DNA of 39,427 nucleotides from Opitutia bacterium (GCA_947472765.1 CANJCM010000041.1:1-39427); one strand, 5' to 3'; numbered from the stretch's first letter, positions 18,262 to 26,654 are shown. Program-made: numbers and translations. Notes: generated by a model not told the origin, from the letters alone.

Positions 18262-19587
18262 TCAGGCCAGACGGGAGACGACCAGCGACGCGTTCGTGCC
18301 GCCGAAGCCGAAGCTGTTCGCCAACGCGGCCCGCACCGGTTTCCGCACCGCGACGTTCGGCGTGAAGTTGAGGCCCAGGGCCGCGCAGTCCGGATCCGTG
18401 TTCTCCAGATTGATCGTGGGCGGCACCACGCCGTCGTGGATTGCGAGCACCGCCGCCAAGGTGCCCATCGCGCCGGCGCCACCGAGCAGGTGGCCGGTCA
18501 TCGACTTCACGCCGCTCACATGGAGCGAGGCCTTGTTATCCGCGAACACACTGGCAATCGCCGCCGCTTCCTCGCCATCGCCGCCGGGTGTCGAGGTGGC
18601 GTGCGCCGAAACATAATCCACCTCCGCCGGGGCGAGCCCGGCCCGATCCAGGGCCATGCGCATGGCCCGGGCGGAACCCTCGGCACCGGGGGCGAGCGAA
18701 GAAAGATGATAGGCGTCGGCGGACGCGCCGTAACCGCGCAACTCGGCATAGATGCGCGCCCCGCGCCGCTGCGCGTGCTCGAGTTCCTCCAGCACGAAAA
18801 CCACCGATCCCTCCGAGAGCACGAAGCCGTCGCGATCCTGGTCGTAAGGCCGCGACGCTTTTTCCGGCGCGTCGTTGCGCGTCGACAGTGCCCGCATCTG
18901 GGCAAACGCACCCACCGCCAGCGGCGTGATCGTCGATTCCGCGCCGCCCGAGATCATGACGTCCGCGTCGCCGCGGATAATCGTCGCCGCCGCCTCGCCG
19001 ATCGCGTGACCGCTGGTGGCGCAGGCCGACGCGACGCTCATGTTGGATCCGCGGAGGTCGAGCAGCAGGCTCACCTGGCCCGCGAGCAGGTTGGGCGCGA
19101 TCTGGATGATGAAGAACGGCGAGATCTTGCGGAAGCCGCCCGTCTGCCAGGTCGTGTGCATCGCCTCCATCTCGGGCAGGCCGCCGAGACCGACGCCAAG
19201 ATTCACGCCGAGTCGCTCCGGCGGCAGCGTTGCCCGGTGCGCATCGAGTCCGGAATCCGCATACGCCTCGACCGCGGCGGCCACGCCGAGGTGGGTGAAG
19301 CGACCAAATTTCTTCAGGTCTTTCGGCGTCATCGCCTGCGTCATCGCTTCCTGCCCCGGTCCGCGCGGATGCAACGGCGCCGGCAGCAGCCGGGCCGGAT
19401 CGAAGTCACGAACCTCACCCGCAATCTGCGCCGTGCACAGCGCCGCATCGAAACGCGTAATGCGGCCGATGCCGCTGCGGCCGGCGATCAGCGACGCCCA
19501 CGTGGCGGCGGCGGAGTTGCCACAGGGAGTGACGGCGCCGACACCAGTGATGACCACGCGGCGGGAAGGAAGGGACGTTGAAGCCAT
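18262..19587 (-). CDS. fabF: Beta-ketoacyl-ACP synthase II (FabF-like)
   Basis: The 441-residue protein has the full condensing-enzyme signature: nucleophile Cys189 in VASACATSGHAIGEA, His329 in SAHATSTPGGDGEE, Lys361 and His366 in KSMTGHLLGGAGAMG, and the terminal NSFGFGGTNASLV. It condenses malonyl-ACP with an acyl-ACP in fatty-acid chain elongation (cytoplasm). It is slightly longer than typical FabF (about 412), mainly through an insertion around residues 65-90 (LPAPLHPRGPGQE). The active-site loop reads SAHATSTPGGD where FabF proteins usually have AHGTSTP.ND. No acpP lies upstream, so it may be a second, specialised copy in the genome. The downstream neighbour on the same strand is a TetR gene, separated by a REP-type element. 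Start is ATG at 19587. Confidence 0.92.
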   Translation of the reverse strand: MASTSLPSRRVVITGVGAVTPCGNSAAATWASLIAGRSGIGRITRFDAALCTAQIAGEVRDFDPARLLPAPLHPRGPGQEAMTQAMTPKDLKKFGRFTHLGVAAAVEAYADSGLDAHRATLPPERLGVNLGVGLGGLPEMEAMHTTWQTGGFRKISPFFIIQIAPNLLAGQVSLLLDLRGSNMSVASACATSGHAIGEAAATIIRGDADVMISGGAESTITPLAVGAFAQMRALSTRNDAPEKASRPYDQDRDGFVLSEGSVVFVLEELEHAQRRGARIYAELRGYGASADAYHLSSLAPGAEGSARAMRMALDRAGLAPAEVDYVSAHATSTPGGDGEEAAAIASVFADNKASLHVSGVKSMTGHLLGGAGAMGTLAAVLAIHDGVVPPTINLENTDPDCAALGLNFTPNVAVRKPVRAALANSFGFGGTNASLVVSRLA

Positions 19588-19658
19588 GGAAGGAGTGATT
19601 GGGACGGATTAAAGCCGGCGTCCAAGCGCGAAATGCCGGTCGGCGGGCCAACCCCGGT

Positions 19659-19810
19659 ACATCACGCAATACCTGGATTCCGAAGTTGATTGGCTCGGCG
19701 TGGCCCTGTCCGTGAGGACAGGGACTTCGTGATCGCTTCGCCTAAAGCCGTCCCGCTGCTCACGCAGCGGGCTACGAAGCCAACGTCGGAATCCAGGCAA
19801 TACGTGATGT
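19659..19810. repeat. 152-bp element with 30-bp terminal inverted repeats around REP copy B
   Basis: The core 19700-19775 is the 76-bp two-hairpin element (GTGG, CCCTGTCC-GTGA-GGACAGGG, then CCCGCTGC-TCAC-GCAGCGGG, CTAC). Outside it, 19659-19688 (starting ACATCACGCAATAC) and the reverse complement of 19781-19810 (starting ACATCACGTATTGC) match at 26 of 30 positions. The whole unit is therefore a MITE-like palindrome between fabF and the TetR gene. Confidence 0.85.
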
Positions 19811-19827
19811 GCAAGGGTGCGTGAGAG

Positions 19828-20469
19828 TCAAAATGCCCGCATGAAGTCATGGGCTGGGCGGGGGGCTGCGGACGAGGCCGTCGACTCCGGGGCGAATTCC
19901 GCGCGGAGCTTGCGCCGCATGGCGTGAAGGAGGGCATCGCTTTCCGCAGGCGCCTCGATCGCACGGGCGAGGAGCAGCGCCCCGACCAGGGAACTGAGCA
20001 AAAGGGCAACGCGCTCGCGGTTCTCCCTCGGATCGGACCGAAGCCGGAGGGCCGCGGCCAACCGATCCAGGTGCCCGGAGAACTCCCGGGCATAACGCGA
20101 TCGCAGCCCGCCCTCCACCCGTGCCATGTCGGCGCCGACGGCCACGACAAAACACCCGGTCCCCCGGTTGTCCCGATGCCGCGGAGCCAGGTAACTATCG
20201 ATCAACAGCCGGGCCCGCGCCGCCGCGGTCGGGCCCGCCGCGATGCGTTCGAGATTCGGAATCGCGGCCGCGAACGCCGCCGCGCTGGCCTCGGCGACGA
20301 GCTGGGCCTTGTCCTCAAAGTACGCATAGAAGCCGCCGTGCGTCAGACCGGCCGCCCGCATGACCTCGTCCACGCCAGTCTCAGCCACCCCGCGCTCCCG
20401 GAACACCCGCCCCGCCGCCGCGAGGATCCGATGCCGAATGGCCTGCTTGTGGCTGGGCGGGTAGCGCAT
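19828..20469 (-). CDS. TetR/AcrR-family transcriptional regulator
   Basis: The 213-residue protein has an N-terminal DNA-binding helix-turn-helix at about residues 10-56 (RILAAAGRVFRERGVAETGV, DEVMRAAGLTHGGFYAYFED), typical of TetR repressors. The remainder is the variable helical ligand-binding and dimerisation domain. The HGGFYAYFEDK motif places it near the LmrA/YxaF-like group that controls efflux or detoxification genes. ATG 20469 is chosen because it immediately precedes the conserved HTH; an upstream in-frame GTG-type start would run through repeat copy C. Likely targets are its own gene and the divergent HIT gene or the fabF gene downstream, but no operator was identified. Confidence 0.9.
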   Translation of the reverse strand: MRYPPSHKQAIRHRILAAAGRVFRERGVAETGVDEVMRAAGLTHGGFYAYFEDKAQLVAEASAAAFAAAIPNLERIAAGPTAAARARLLIDSYLAPRHRDNRGTGCFVVAVGADMARVEGGLRSRYAREFSGHLDRLAAALRLRSDPRENRERVALLLSSLVGALLLARAIEAPAESDALLHAMRRKLRAEFAPESTASSAAPRPAHDFMRAF

Positions 20470-20505
20470 TGGATGATAGTTGTTTACGTTATGCTTCCGA
20501 ACTTC

Positions 20506-20586
20506 GTGGCGCAGTCCGCTGGGTGAGCAGCGTGACGACGTTGGGCGAGGCGCTTGGGCAGTCCCTCCCCTCACGGACAGGGCCAC
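20506..20586. repeat. Degenerate two-hairpin REP-like element, copy C
   Basis: GTGG at 20506 begins a copy of the 76-bp element with a 5-base insertion in the first hairpin (GCAGT) and mismatches in the second stem (CCCTCCCC against GGACAGGG), ending in CCAC at 20586. It lies in the 276-bp divergent region between the TetR gene and the HIT gene. Nothing else recognisable is present there. Confidence 0.65.
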
Positions 20587-20745
20587 CGCAGCCCTCTCAA
20601 TTTCGGATTTCGGCCATTACATGACGACCGTCATTCCAAAATGCAAGCCCGTCCTCGGCCGGAACCCGGTTTTGACATTCCCGGGGGCGGCCTTTTTGCT
20701 CCGCCCTCTTTTTCTCCCGCGCCAGCCTCCCCTTCCACCGCCCTC

Positions 20746-21270
20746 ATGCAGCAGCTTCACGCCCACTGGCGCATGGAATACATCGAGGCGCCGCGCTATC
20801 CGGCCAACATGCGGCGACCGTTCACGGAACTGCCGGCCTTGGGCGATGACCGAGCCGCCCTGATTGTTCATCGCTCGAAGCTCTCGTACCTGCTGCTGAA
20901 TCGTTTCCCCTACAATCCCGGCCACCTGCTCGCCGTGCCCTTCCGCGAAGTCACGAACCTCGAGGAACTCACCGCCGCGGAACGCGCCGATCTCTTCGAC
21001 GAAATCATCGTCGGCCAGGACTTGCTGACCCGCGCGCTGAAGCCGGAGGGGTTCAACATCGGCTTCAACCTCGGTGGCAACGTCGCCGGCGGCAGCATTT
21101 CCCATCTCCACGGCCACATCGTCCCGCGCTGGAACGGCGACAACAACTTCATGCCCGTGCTCGGTCAGACCCGCGTGCTGCCGCAGTCGCTCACCGCCAC
21201 GTGGGAAAAGCTGCACGCCGCCGCCCAAGCCGCCCCGAAGAAGCGCCGCCCGGCCCGCCGTCGCCGGTAG
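20746..21270 (+). CDS. HIT-family nucleotide hydrolase/phosphorylase
   Basis: The 174-residue protein carries the histidine triad HLHGHIVPRW (H120, H122, H124 from the chosen start). It hydrolyses or transfers the alpha-phosphate bond of nucleotides such as Ap4A or AMP-lysine-type substrates in the cytosol. Preceding family features include SKLSYLLLNRFPYNPGHLL and GFNIGFNLGG. The C-terminus ends in a short Arg/Lys-rich tail (PKKRRPARRRR). ATG 20746 is preferred; ATG 20641 in the same frame would add a Pro-rich extension not expected in the family. It lies 25 bp upstream of the PhoH gene and is probably co-transcribed. Confidence 0.9.
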   Translation: MQQLHAHWRMEYIEAPRYPANMRRPFTELPALGDDRAALIVHRSKLSYLLLNRFPYNPGHLLAVPFREVTNLEELTAAERADLFDEIIVGQDLLTRALKPEGFNIGFNLGGNVAGGSISHLHGHIVPRWNGDNNFMPVLGQTRVLPQSLTATWEKLHAAAQAAPKKRRPARRRR

Positions 21271-21295
21271 TCGCCGACGCTCGCCCGCCCCTGCC

Positions 21296-22279
21296 TTGCC
21301 CTCGAAGACCCTCCATTTTCCGAGCCCGCGCCACCTCAGCTCGCTCTACGCGGGCCGCGAGGAAAATCTCGTGCACGCCGAACGCGCGCTGGGGGTGAAG
21401 TTTGTCACCCGCGACGACTGGCTGAAGATCGACGCCGGGGCCGAGCCGCTGGCCAATGCCGAGGCGCTGTTCGGCTTTCTCGACCATGCGCGCGCCCAGG
21501 GCATGACCATTCGGACGCCTGACTTTCACCGGCTGGCCGATGCGTTTGCCCGCGGCGAGGGTGAGGCGCTCAACTCGTTGCTGGAGGAGCCGCTCGTCAT
21601 CGCGACCAACCGCAAGACGATCGTCCCGAAGACCCTCAGCCAGAAACTGTATCTGCAATCGATGCTGGAACACTCCGTCGTGTTCGGCATCGGCCCGGCG
21701 GGCACCGGCAAGACCTACCTCGCGATGGCCGCCGCCGTCTCGGCCCTGCTCAAGAACGAGGTCGAACGCATCATCCTCACGCGCCCCGCCGTCGAGGCCG
21801 GCGAAACCCTCGGTTTCCTGCCGGGCGACCTGCGCGAGAAAATCCTCCCATACCTGCGGCCGCTCTACGACGCGTTGCACGACATGCTGGACCCCGAGGA
21901 CGTGACCCGCCTGTCCGAGAAGGGCGTGATCGAAATCGCCCCCCTCGCCTACATGCGCGGCCGCACGCTCTCGCGGGCCTTCATCGTCCTCGATGAGGCC
22001 CAGAACACCACCCCGGAGCAGATGATGATGTTCCTCACGCGGCTCGGGGAGGAATCCCGCATGGTCGTGACCGGCGACATCACGCAGATCGATCTGCCGC
22101 GGGCCAAGCAAAGCGGCTTGCTCGAAGTCCGGCACATCCTGGCCGACGTGCCGGGCATCGACTTCCACACCTTCAGCGGCGCCGACGTCGTCCGGCATCC
22201 GCTCGTGCAGAAGATCATCGCGGCGTACGACACGTATCGAAATCCCGACGGCCCCGGCCCCAGCGGGATCGCGCCGTAG
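21296..22279 (+). CDS. phoH: PhoH-family ATPase
   Basis: The protein has about 327 residues from TTG 21296 (LPSKTLHF...). It has Walker A GIGPAGTGKT at about 130-139, Walker B FIVLDEAQN at about 228-236, and the sensor-like MVVTGDITQIDLP. PhoH proteins are cytosolic RNA-associated ATPases, and this one is followed directly by pgpH and ybeY, the usual conserved neighbourhood tied to rRNA maturation. The open frame extends upstream to 21074 inside the HIT gene, but that part is a shadow. The TTG after the HIT stop gives the normal family N-terminus, though no good Shine-Dalgarno confirms it. Confidence 0.92.
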   Translation: MPSKTLHFPSPRHLSSLYAGREENLVHAERALGVKFVTRDDWLKIDAGAEPLANAEALFGFLDHARAQGMTIRTPDFHRLADAFARGEGEALNSLLEEPLVIATNRKTIVPKTLSQKLYLQSMLEHSVVFGIGPAGTGKTYLAMAAAVSALLKNEVERIILTRPAVEAGETLGFLPGDLREKILPYLRPLYDALHDMLDPEDVTRLSEKGVIEIAPLAYMRGRTLSRAFIVLDEAQNTTPEQMMMFLTRLGEESRMVVTGDITQIDLPRAKQSGLLEVRHILADVPGIDFHTFSGADVVRHPLVQKIIAAYDTYRNPDGPGPSGIAP

Positions 22280-22294
22280 CCGGACCCGACAATC

Positions 22295-24697
22295 GTGCGC
22301 AACCACCTGAAACTCCTCGTTGGCGGTCTCGCGGCCCGGCACACCGGCCGCCCGGCCACGCCGTCGGGCATGGGAGAGTTTCTCGATCGGAGCCGGTTGA
22401 TGGCGGTGCTGATCTTCGTCGTCACCGTCGCGACCATCGTGCTCATCAGCTCGGCCGGCGTCAGCACGCTCAACGTGCCGGTGCAGATCAACCAGGTCGC
22501 GAGCGTCCGCGTGACCGCCCTCGCCTCCTTCAGCTACGAAAGCGCGGAAAAGACGAACGCGGCCCGCGATCAATTTCTCAACCGCGTCCCGCCGGTCTAC
22601 CGGATCGATACCGAGCCGCTCCGCCGTTTCGAGGGAGCCGCGCAGCAACTGCTCGCACAGCTCGCCGCCTTCGACGCGAGCCACGCCCCCGGCATCGGCG
22701 CCACGCTGCTGAACCGCCGGACGGAACTCACCGCGATCGCCGAGGCGTTCAACGCCAGCGATCCAACCTACCACGCGACCGCCGACGATGTCGCCGCGAT
22801 CCTCGCGGGCGGCGACGAGAGGATGCGGGCCCTGATTTTCGAGAACGGACTCGCGACCCTCCGCACGCTCTACGCCGAGGGGGTCACGGACTCCACCCTC
22901 GGTGGGGTCGTGCCCGGCAGCGCAGTGGTGTTCCAGATCGCCCGCGCCGATGGCAACGTGCGCCCGCGGCCCGTCCAGACCCTGGAGGACGCGCTGACAC
23001 TCCTCCGCGTCAACCTCGCGACGGACAATCTCCCGCGCGCCGCAACGCTCGCCGTCTTCCGGCTCTTCCGCTTCGGCCTCACCCCCAACATCGTCTTCGA
23101 CCGCGTTGCCACCGAGGCCCGGCAGGCCGCCGCCGGCAATGCGATCAAGCCCGTCATCGTGAATGTGGCGCGGGGTCAGAGCATCATCGAGGCGGGCGAC
23201 CGCGTGACCCCCGGGCAGTTCGAGATGTTCACCGCGCACCGGCAGTATCTCCGCGATCACGGTGACACGGCGATCGAGGAAGGTCTGACGCTGTTCGGCC
23301 GCGTGCTGCTCGTGCTCGCGATGGTGATGGCGTCCTTGATCTACATCCGCATCGAGGATCCCGAGACCCTGCGCAGCAACGTCCGCTGCGGCCTGCTCGC
23401 GCTCGTCGTGATCGTGAACCTCGCCCTCGTGCGGGCCAACTACTCGCTCGGCGGCGCCGAGTTTTTCCTGCGCGACAGTTCCTGGGCCTCGACTCTGCCG
23501 TACGTCGCCCCGACCGCCTTCGCGCCGCTCATCGTGGCCATCCTGATCGATGCCGGCTCCGGCATCTTCATGGCGCTGCTGATCTCGATTTTCACCGGTG
23601 TCATCTACGGCAACCGGCTCGACCTGCTCGTCCTCACCTTCCTCGCCTCGCTCGTCGCGATTTACTTCGGCCGCGATGCCCGCCGCCGCGGCCCGCTGGT
23701 TCGCGCGGCCGGTGCGGGCGGACTCACGGTGGCGGTGTTCGCCGCGCTGATCGGCATCGCCGACCAGACGCCGCCAGACACGCTGCTGCGGCAGATCGTC
23801 GCCGGACTGACCACGGGCCTGCTCACCGGCATCGCGGTGGTCGGACTCCTGCCCGTCCTCGAGTCGTTGTTCAAGCGAACCACGGACATCACCCTGCTCG
23901 AGCTCACCGACTACAATCATCCGCTGCTGCGTCGCATGCAGCTCGATGCCCCCGGGACCTATCACCACTCGCTGGTGGTGGCGCAGCTCTCCGAGAATGC
24001 CGCCAACGCGATCGGGGCGAACCCGCTCATCGCCCGCGTGTGCGCGCTGTTTCACGATGTCGGCAAGACCGCGAACGCCTCCTATTTCGGCGAGAACCAG
24101 CGCGACCGCGTCGACCCGCACGCCGGCCTCGATCCGGCGGAGTCCGCCCGAATCATCAAGCAGCACGTCACCGACGGCGTGGAACTGGCCCACAAGCATC
24201 AGCTCCCGCGCTCCGTCGTGGACGTGATCCAGCAGCATCACGGCACCAGCCTCGTGCGCTTCTTCTACCAGCGGGCCATCGATCAATCGCGGGCGCCCTT
24301 CCCGACCAAGTCCCCGCGGGCCGGCGCGGCAGCGGACTCAGGGATCGAACGCACCCTGACGCCGCCAGCCGGCGTCCCCGAGGAGTTGTACCGCTACGAC
24401 GGCCCGCGGCCGCAATTCAAGGAGAGCGCCATCATCTCGCTCGCCGACGGTGTCGAGGCGACCTCGCGTTCGCTGCGACAGACCGACGCCGACCAGCTCA
24501 CGGAGCTCATCAACCGGATCGTCAACGAACGCATCACGGACGGCCAGTTGGACGAGGCGCCGCTAACGCTCGAGGAGCTCACGCGAATCAAGAACAGCTT
24601 CCAGTTTACGCTGATTAACATGCTCCACGGCCGCGTCTCTTATCCCGCCGCCGACAAGAAGAGCGGCGAATCCACGCGGCCGGCCACCGGCGGATAG
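22295..24697 (+). CDS. pgpH: 7TM-HD cyclic-di-AMP phosphodiesterase family protein (PgpH/YqfF)
   Basis: The 800-residue protein begins with GTG 22295, 15 bp after phoH. A first TM helix lies at about 35-56, followed by an external 7TMR-HDED domain (about 57-330). A bundle of about six or seven TM helices covers about 330-520. A C-terminal HD phosphohydrolase domain follows, with His at about 556 (YHHSLVVAQLSENAANA), the HDVGK metal motif near 586, and H..D-type residues around 628-640 (VVDVIQQHHGTSL). In Firmicutes PgpH hydrolyses cyclic di-AMP; that activity here is inferred from the family. It lies in the phoH-pgpH-ybeY gene order. A hairpin immediately after its stop separates it from ybeY. 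Confidence 0.93.
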   Translation: MRNHLKLLVGGLAARHTGRPATPSGMGEFLDRSRLMAVLIFVVTVATIVLISSAGVSTLNVPVQINQVASVRVTALASFSYESAEKTNAARDQFLNRVPPVYRIDTEPLRRFEGAAQQLLAQLAAFDASHAPGIGATLLNRRTELTAIAEAFNASDPTYHATADDVAAILAGGDERMRALIFENGLATLRTLYAEGVTDSTLGGVVPGSAVVFQIARADGNVRPRPVQTLEDALTLLRVNLATDNLPRAATLAVFRLFRFGLTPNIVFDRVATEARQAAAGNAIKPVIVNVARGQSIIEAGDRVTPGQFEMFTAHRQYLRDHGDTAIEEGLTLFGRVLLVLAMVMASLIYIRIEDPETLRSNVRCGLLALVVIVNLALVRANYSLGGAEFFLRDSSWASTLPYVAPTAFAPLIVAILIDAGSGIFMALLISIFTGVIYGNRLDLLVLTFLASLVAIYFGRDARRRGPLVRAAGAGGLTVAVFAALIGIADQTPPDTLLRQIVAGLTTGLLTGIAVVGLLPVLESLFKRTTDITLLELTDYNHPLLRRMQLDAPGTYHHSLVVAQLSENAANAIGANPLIARVCALFHDVGKTANASYFGENQRDRVDPHAGLDPAESARIIKQHVTDGVELAHKHQLPRSVVDVIQQHHGTSLVRFFYQRAIDQSRAPFPTKSPRAGAAADSGIERTLTPPAGVPEELYRYDGPRPQFKESAIISLADGVEATSRSLRQTDADQLTELINRIVNERITDGQLDEAPLTLEELTRIKNSFQFTLINMLHGRVSYPAADKKSGESTRPATGG

Positions 24698-24702
24698 TGC
24701 TT

Positions 24703-24730
24703 CCGGCGAGGGAGGCGGGCTCCTCGCCGG
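24703..24730 (+). other. Hairpin after pgpH
   Basis: The stem CCGGCGAGG (24703-24711) pairs perfectly with CCTCGCCGG (24722-24730) around a 10-base loop, 5 bases after the pgpH stop. There is no T-run, so it is a weak terminator or an mRNA-stabilising structure. Confidence 0.5.
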
Positions 24731-24731
24731 T

Positions 24732-24761
24732 GGATTCTTCGCTACGCTCAGAATGACAGGG
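24732..24761. repeat. Dispersed palindromic repeat (GAATGACA...GAAGAATC type)
   Basis: On the minus strand this reads CCTGTCATTCTGAGCG then TAGCGAAGAATCC. I recall near-identical sequence as a high-copy dispersed repeat in several unrelated bacterial phyla. Only one copy is in this window, so the repeat nature here is from memory, not shown. Confidence 0.4.
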
Positions 24762-24791
24762 CATTTATTCAGTCGGTCACGTTTCCAATCA

Positions 24792-24850
24792 TCCTGATTC
24801 TTGTCTCCCGATTCCTGTCTCCTGTCTCCTGACTCCTGCCTCCTTCCTCC
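24792..24850 (+). repeat. Degenerate CTCCTGT tandem repeat abutting ybeY start
   Basis: A run of TCCTGAT, TCTTGTCTCC, CGATTCCTGT, CTCCTGT, CTCCTGA, CTCCTGC, CTCCTTC and CTCC ends directly at the ATG of ybeY. On the other strand it is a GGAGACA-type polypurine run. The units are mutated 7-mers. The leader therefore has no Shine-Dalgarno on the coding strand. Confidence 0.8.
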
Positions 24851-25342
24851 ATGCGTCCCGTCGTCATTGCGAACCGTCACTCCCGACTCCGCTTTGATCG
24901 GCGCCGCGTGACGGCCGCGATTCACGCGCTCGACGCGGCCGCCGCGGAAATCCGCGTGCCGCAGCCGGGCTTTCTCGGTGGCGAACTCTCGCTGGTCTTC
25001 CTGACGGATGCCGCGCTCGGGAAACTGCATGACACCTTTCTCGCTGATCCCTCGCTGACGGACGTGATCACGTTCGAAGGCGATCCGGCCTTCGGCACGG
25101 GAGGCGAGATCTGCGTCTCCGCCGACGCGGCCGCCCGCCAGGTGGGCCGGATGCGCACTGCCGCTGGAGTCGCCGCCTTCAGTGCCGAGCTCACCCTCTA
25201 TCTCGTGCACGGCTGGCTGCATCTCGCCGGCTACGACGATTTGGTTCCGATCAAGAAACGGGCGATGCGGCGGGCCGAAGCGCGGGCGATGGCCGTGCTG
25301 CGGCGCTGCCGTTGCGTTCCGCATTTTCAACTGGTCGCGTAG
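24851..25342 (+). CDS. ybeY: rRNA maturation RNase YbeY
   Basis: The 163-residue protein shows the expected order of motifs: LSLVFLTDAALGKLHDTFL (about 48-66), TDVITFEGD (about 70-78), GEICVSADAAARQ (about 84-96) and the zinc motif HGWLHLAGYDD (about 119-129). YbeY is a single-strand endoribonuclease needed for 16S rRNA 3' processing and ribosome quality control. The usual metal motif is HGxLHLxGYDH; here the last ligand position is Asp instead of His, a change I also recall in some Bacteroidota YbeY proteins. The C-terminus has an extra short tail after the motif. It follows phoH and pgpH. Its leader is a simple repeat rather than a ribosome-binding site, so translation signals are unusual. 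Confidence 0.93.
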   Translation: MRPVVIANRHSRLRFDRRRVTAAIHALDAAAAEIRVPQPGFLGGELSLVFLTDAALGKLHDTFLADPSLTDVITFEGDPAFGTGGEICVSADAAARQVGRMRTAAGVAAFSAELTLYLVHGWLHLAGYDDLVPIKKRAMRRAEARAMAVLRRCRCVPHFQLVA

Positions 25343-25400
25343 CCTCGCGCCGCTACCCGGACGCAGGCTTCCGGAACGACGGTCCCGCCGACCGGTCGCA

Positions 25401-26315
25401 ATGCAGCAACCATTGATGCCCATGCCATCGCCCGCCTTCCGTCGCTCCGGTGTCATCTCCCTCGGAATCGTCATGCTGGCCAGCCTGGCAGCCCCCGGGC
25501 TGACCGACGGCCGCGCCGCGGACAGCAGCTCGGCAGCCGCGGCCGCAGCGGCGGCCGGCGTGACTTCGCCGACGAACAGCTCGTCGACCGCCAGGGTCAC
25601 AGCCGCGATCGTGCCGGCCGGCGAAACGACCGTGACGCTCGACATCAATTTTGGCGTCCGCTTCGTGCCGAACTCGCGAGTCGCCGTACCCACCGGTGAA
25701 TTCCTCCGCGTGTCCGCGCCGAATCTCGGGCCCTTGCAGTGGCTGAAGGACGGCAAGCCGATCAACGGCGCCACGAATGCCACCCTTGTCATCGAAAGCG
25801 TCCAGAGCAGCGATGCGGGAATCTACGCGGTCATTTACACCGATCCCGCGATGGCGGGGCGTGGTTCGCAGCCCATGTTTCTTTCGGTCGGACCGGGCGA
25901 GCGGCTGCTCAATCTCTCGACCCGTGCGCAACTCGCCGCGGGGCCGGGACAGAGTGTCCTTGCCGGGTTCGTCGTCGCCGGAGGCAACGGCAAGCGGATC
26001 ATTCTCCGAGCCGTCGGACCGACGCTCTCGAGCTTCGGCATCACCAATCCCCTGAAGCTGCCCGTCGTCCGCGTGCTCGATGCCAAGGGCAAACCCTACG
26101 AGAACGGTTACGTCTATCCCGCGGTCGTAGGCGGCCCGACTTACGAGACCGACCTTGCCGCCGGCCTCGCGCGGTGCGGCGCGTTTCCGATTCCCGCCGG
26201 CACCGCCGACGTCACGCTGATGATGCCGTTTGTCCCCGGCAATTACGTGGTCGAGGTCACCAGCCGCGACGAAACCGCGGGGATCGTTCTACTCGAGATT
26301 TACGAAGTGCCTTGA
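25401..26315 (+). CDS. Secreted Ig-like domain protein with C-terminal beta-sandwich
   Basis: The 304-residue protein starts at ATG 25401 and has a signal peptide (GVISLGIVMLASLAAPGL, about 18-35). An Ala/Ser-rich stretch follows. An Ig-like domain lies at about 90-146 (LQWLKDGKPINGATNATLVI, SVQSSDAGIYAVIY), with the W...L...D.G.Y pattern of I-set folds. The C-terminal domain at about 165-304 (LAGFVVAGGNGKRIILRAVG, PTLSSFGITNPL) is one I recognise as common at the ends of Verrucomicrobiota secreted proteins. It is probably extracellular or surface attached. It lies 58 bp after ybeY on the same strand, but function and context seem unrelated. Confidence 0.85.
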   Translation: MQQPLMPMPSPAFRRSGVISLGIVMLASLAAPGLTDGRAADSSSAAAAAAAAGVTSPTNSSSTARVTAAIVPAGETTVTLDINFGVRFVPNSRVAVPTGEFLRVSAPNLGPLQWLKDGKPINGATNATLVIESVQSSDAGIYAVIYTDPAMAGRGSQPMFLSVGPGERLLNLSTRAQLAAGPGQSVLAGFVVAGGNGKRIILRAVGPTLSSFGITNPLKLPVVRVLDAKGKPYENGYVYPAVVGGPTYETDLAAGLARCGAFPIPAGTADVTLMMPFVPGNYVVEVTSRDETAGIVLLEIYEVP

Positions 26316-26381
26316 GGGAGGGGAATGGCGATTGCCGAATGCCGATTGGCTCGTTCGAAGGCTGACCAACGAAGCCGGGTT

Positions 26382-26594
26382 GAGCCTGAAGCCAGGAACC
26401 CAGGAATCAGACCCAATTCTGAATCACTCGATAGTATTAAGGACTTGAACCGGAAGGCCGGGGAGATCGGGACGCCCGCTCCCTCCTTCTCGATCTCCTG
26501 TTTCAACCCGGCCTCCCACTCGGTGCACTCAGGCACTCTGTGGTAAAGCTCAGTACTCCGAACGTCCGATTCCTGGCTTCATGGCTTCAGGCTC
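26382..26594. repeat. 213-bp element with 30-bp terminal inverted repeats
   Basis: The left end 26382-26411 begins GAGCCTGAAGCCAGGAAC. The reverse complement of 26565-26594 begins GAGCCTGAAGCCATGAAG. The two arms share GAGCCTGAAGCCA, an internal CCAGGAATC and the final GA. No open reading frame of note lies inside. It fills most of the 339-bp gap between the Ig-like gene and the DUF502 gene; the remainder shows nothing else. Confidence 0.75.
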
Positions 26595-26654
26595 CATCCT
26601 GAAAGGCTAATTTTGCCGTGCGTTCATTTCGGGCGCCTTTAGCTTCGCCGGGAC

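Noticed and set aside
21191-24286. 1031-codon minus-strand open frame
   Set aside because: It is antisense to phoH and pgpH, whose Walker and HD motifs are intact. The product is His/Glu/Gly/Arg-rich shadow sequence.
24563-25792. Minus-strand frame with RRQESGDRRQESGD peptide
   Set aside because: The peptide is the translation of the simple repeat before ybeY, and the rest is antisense to ybeY and the Ig-like gene.
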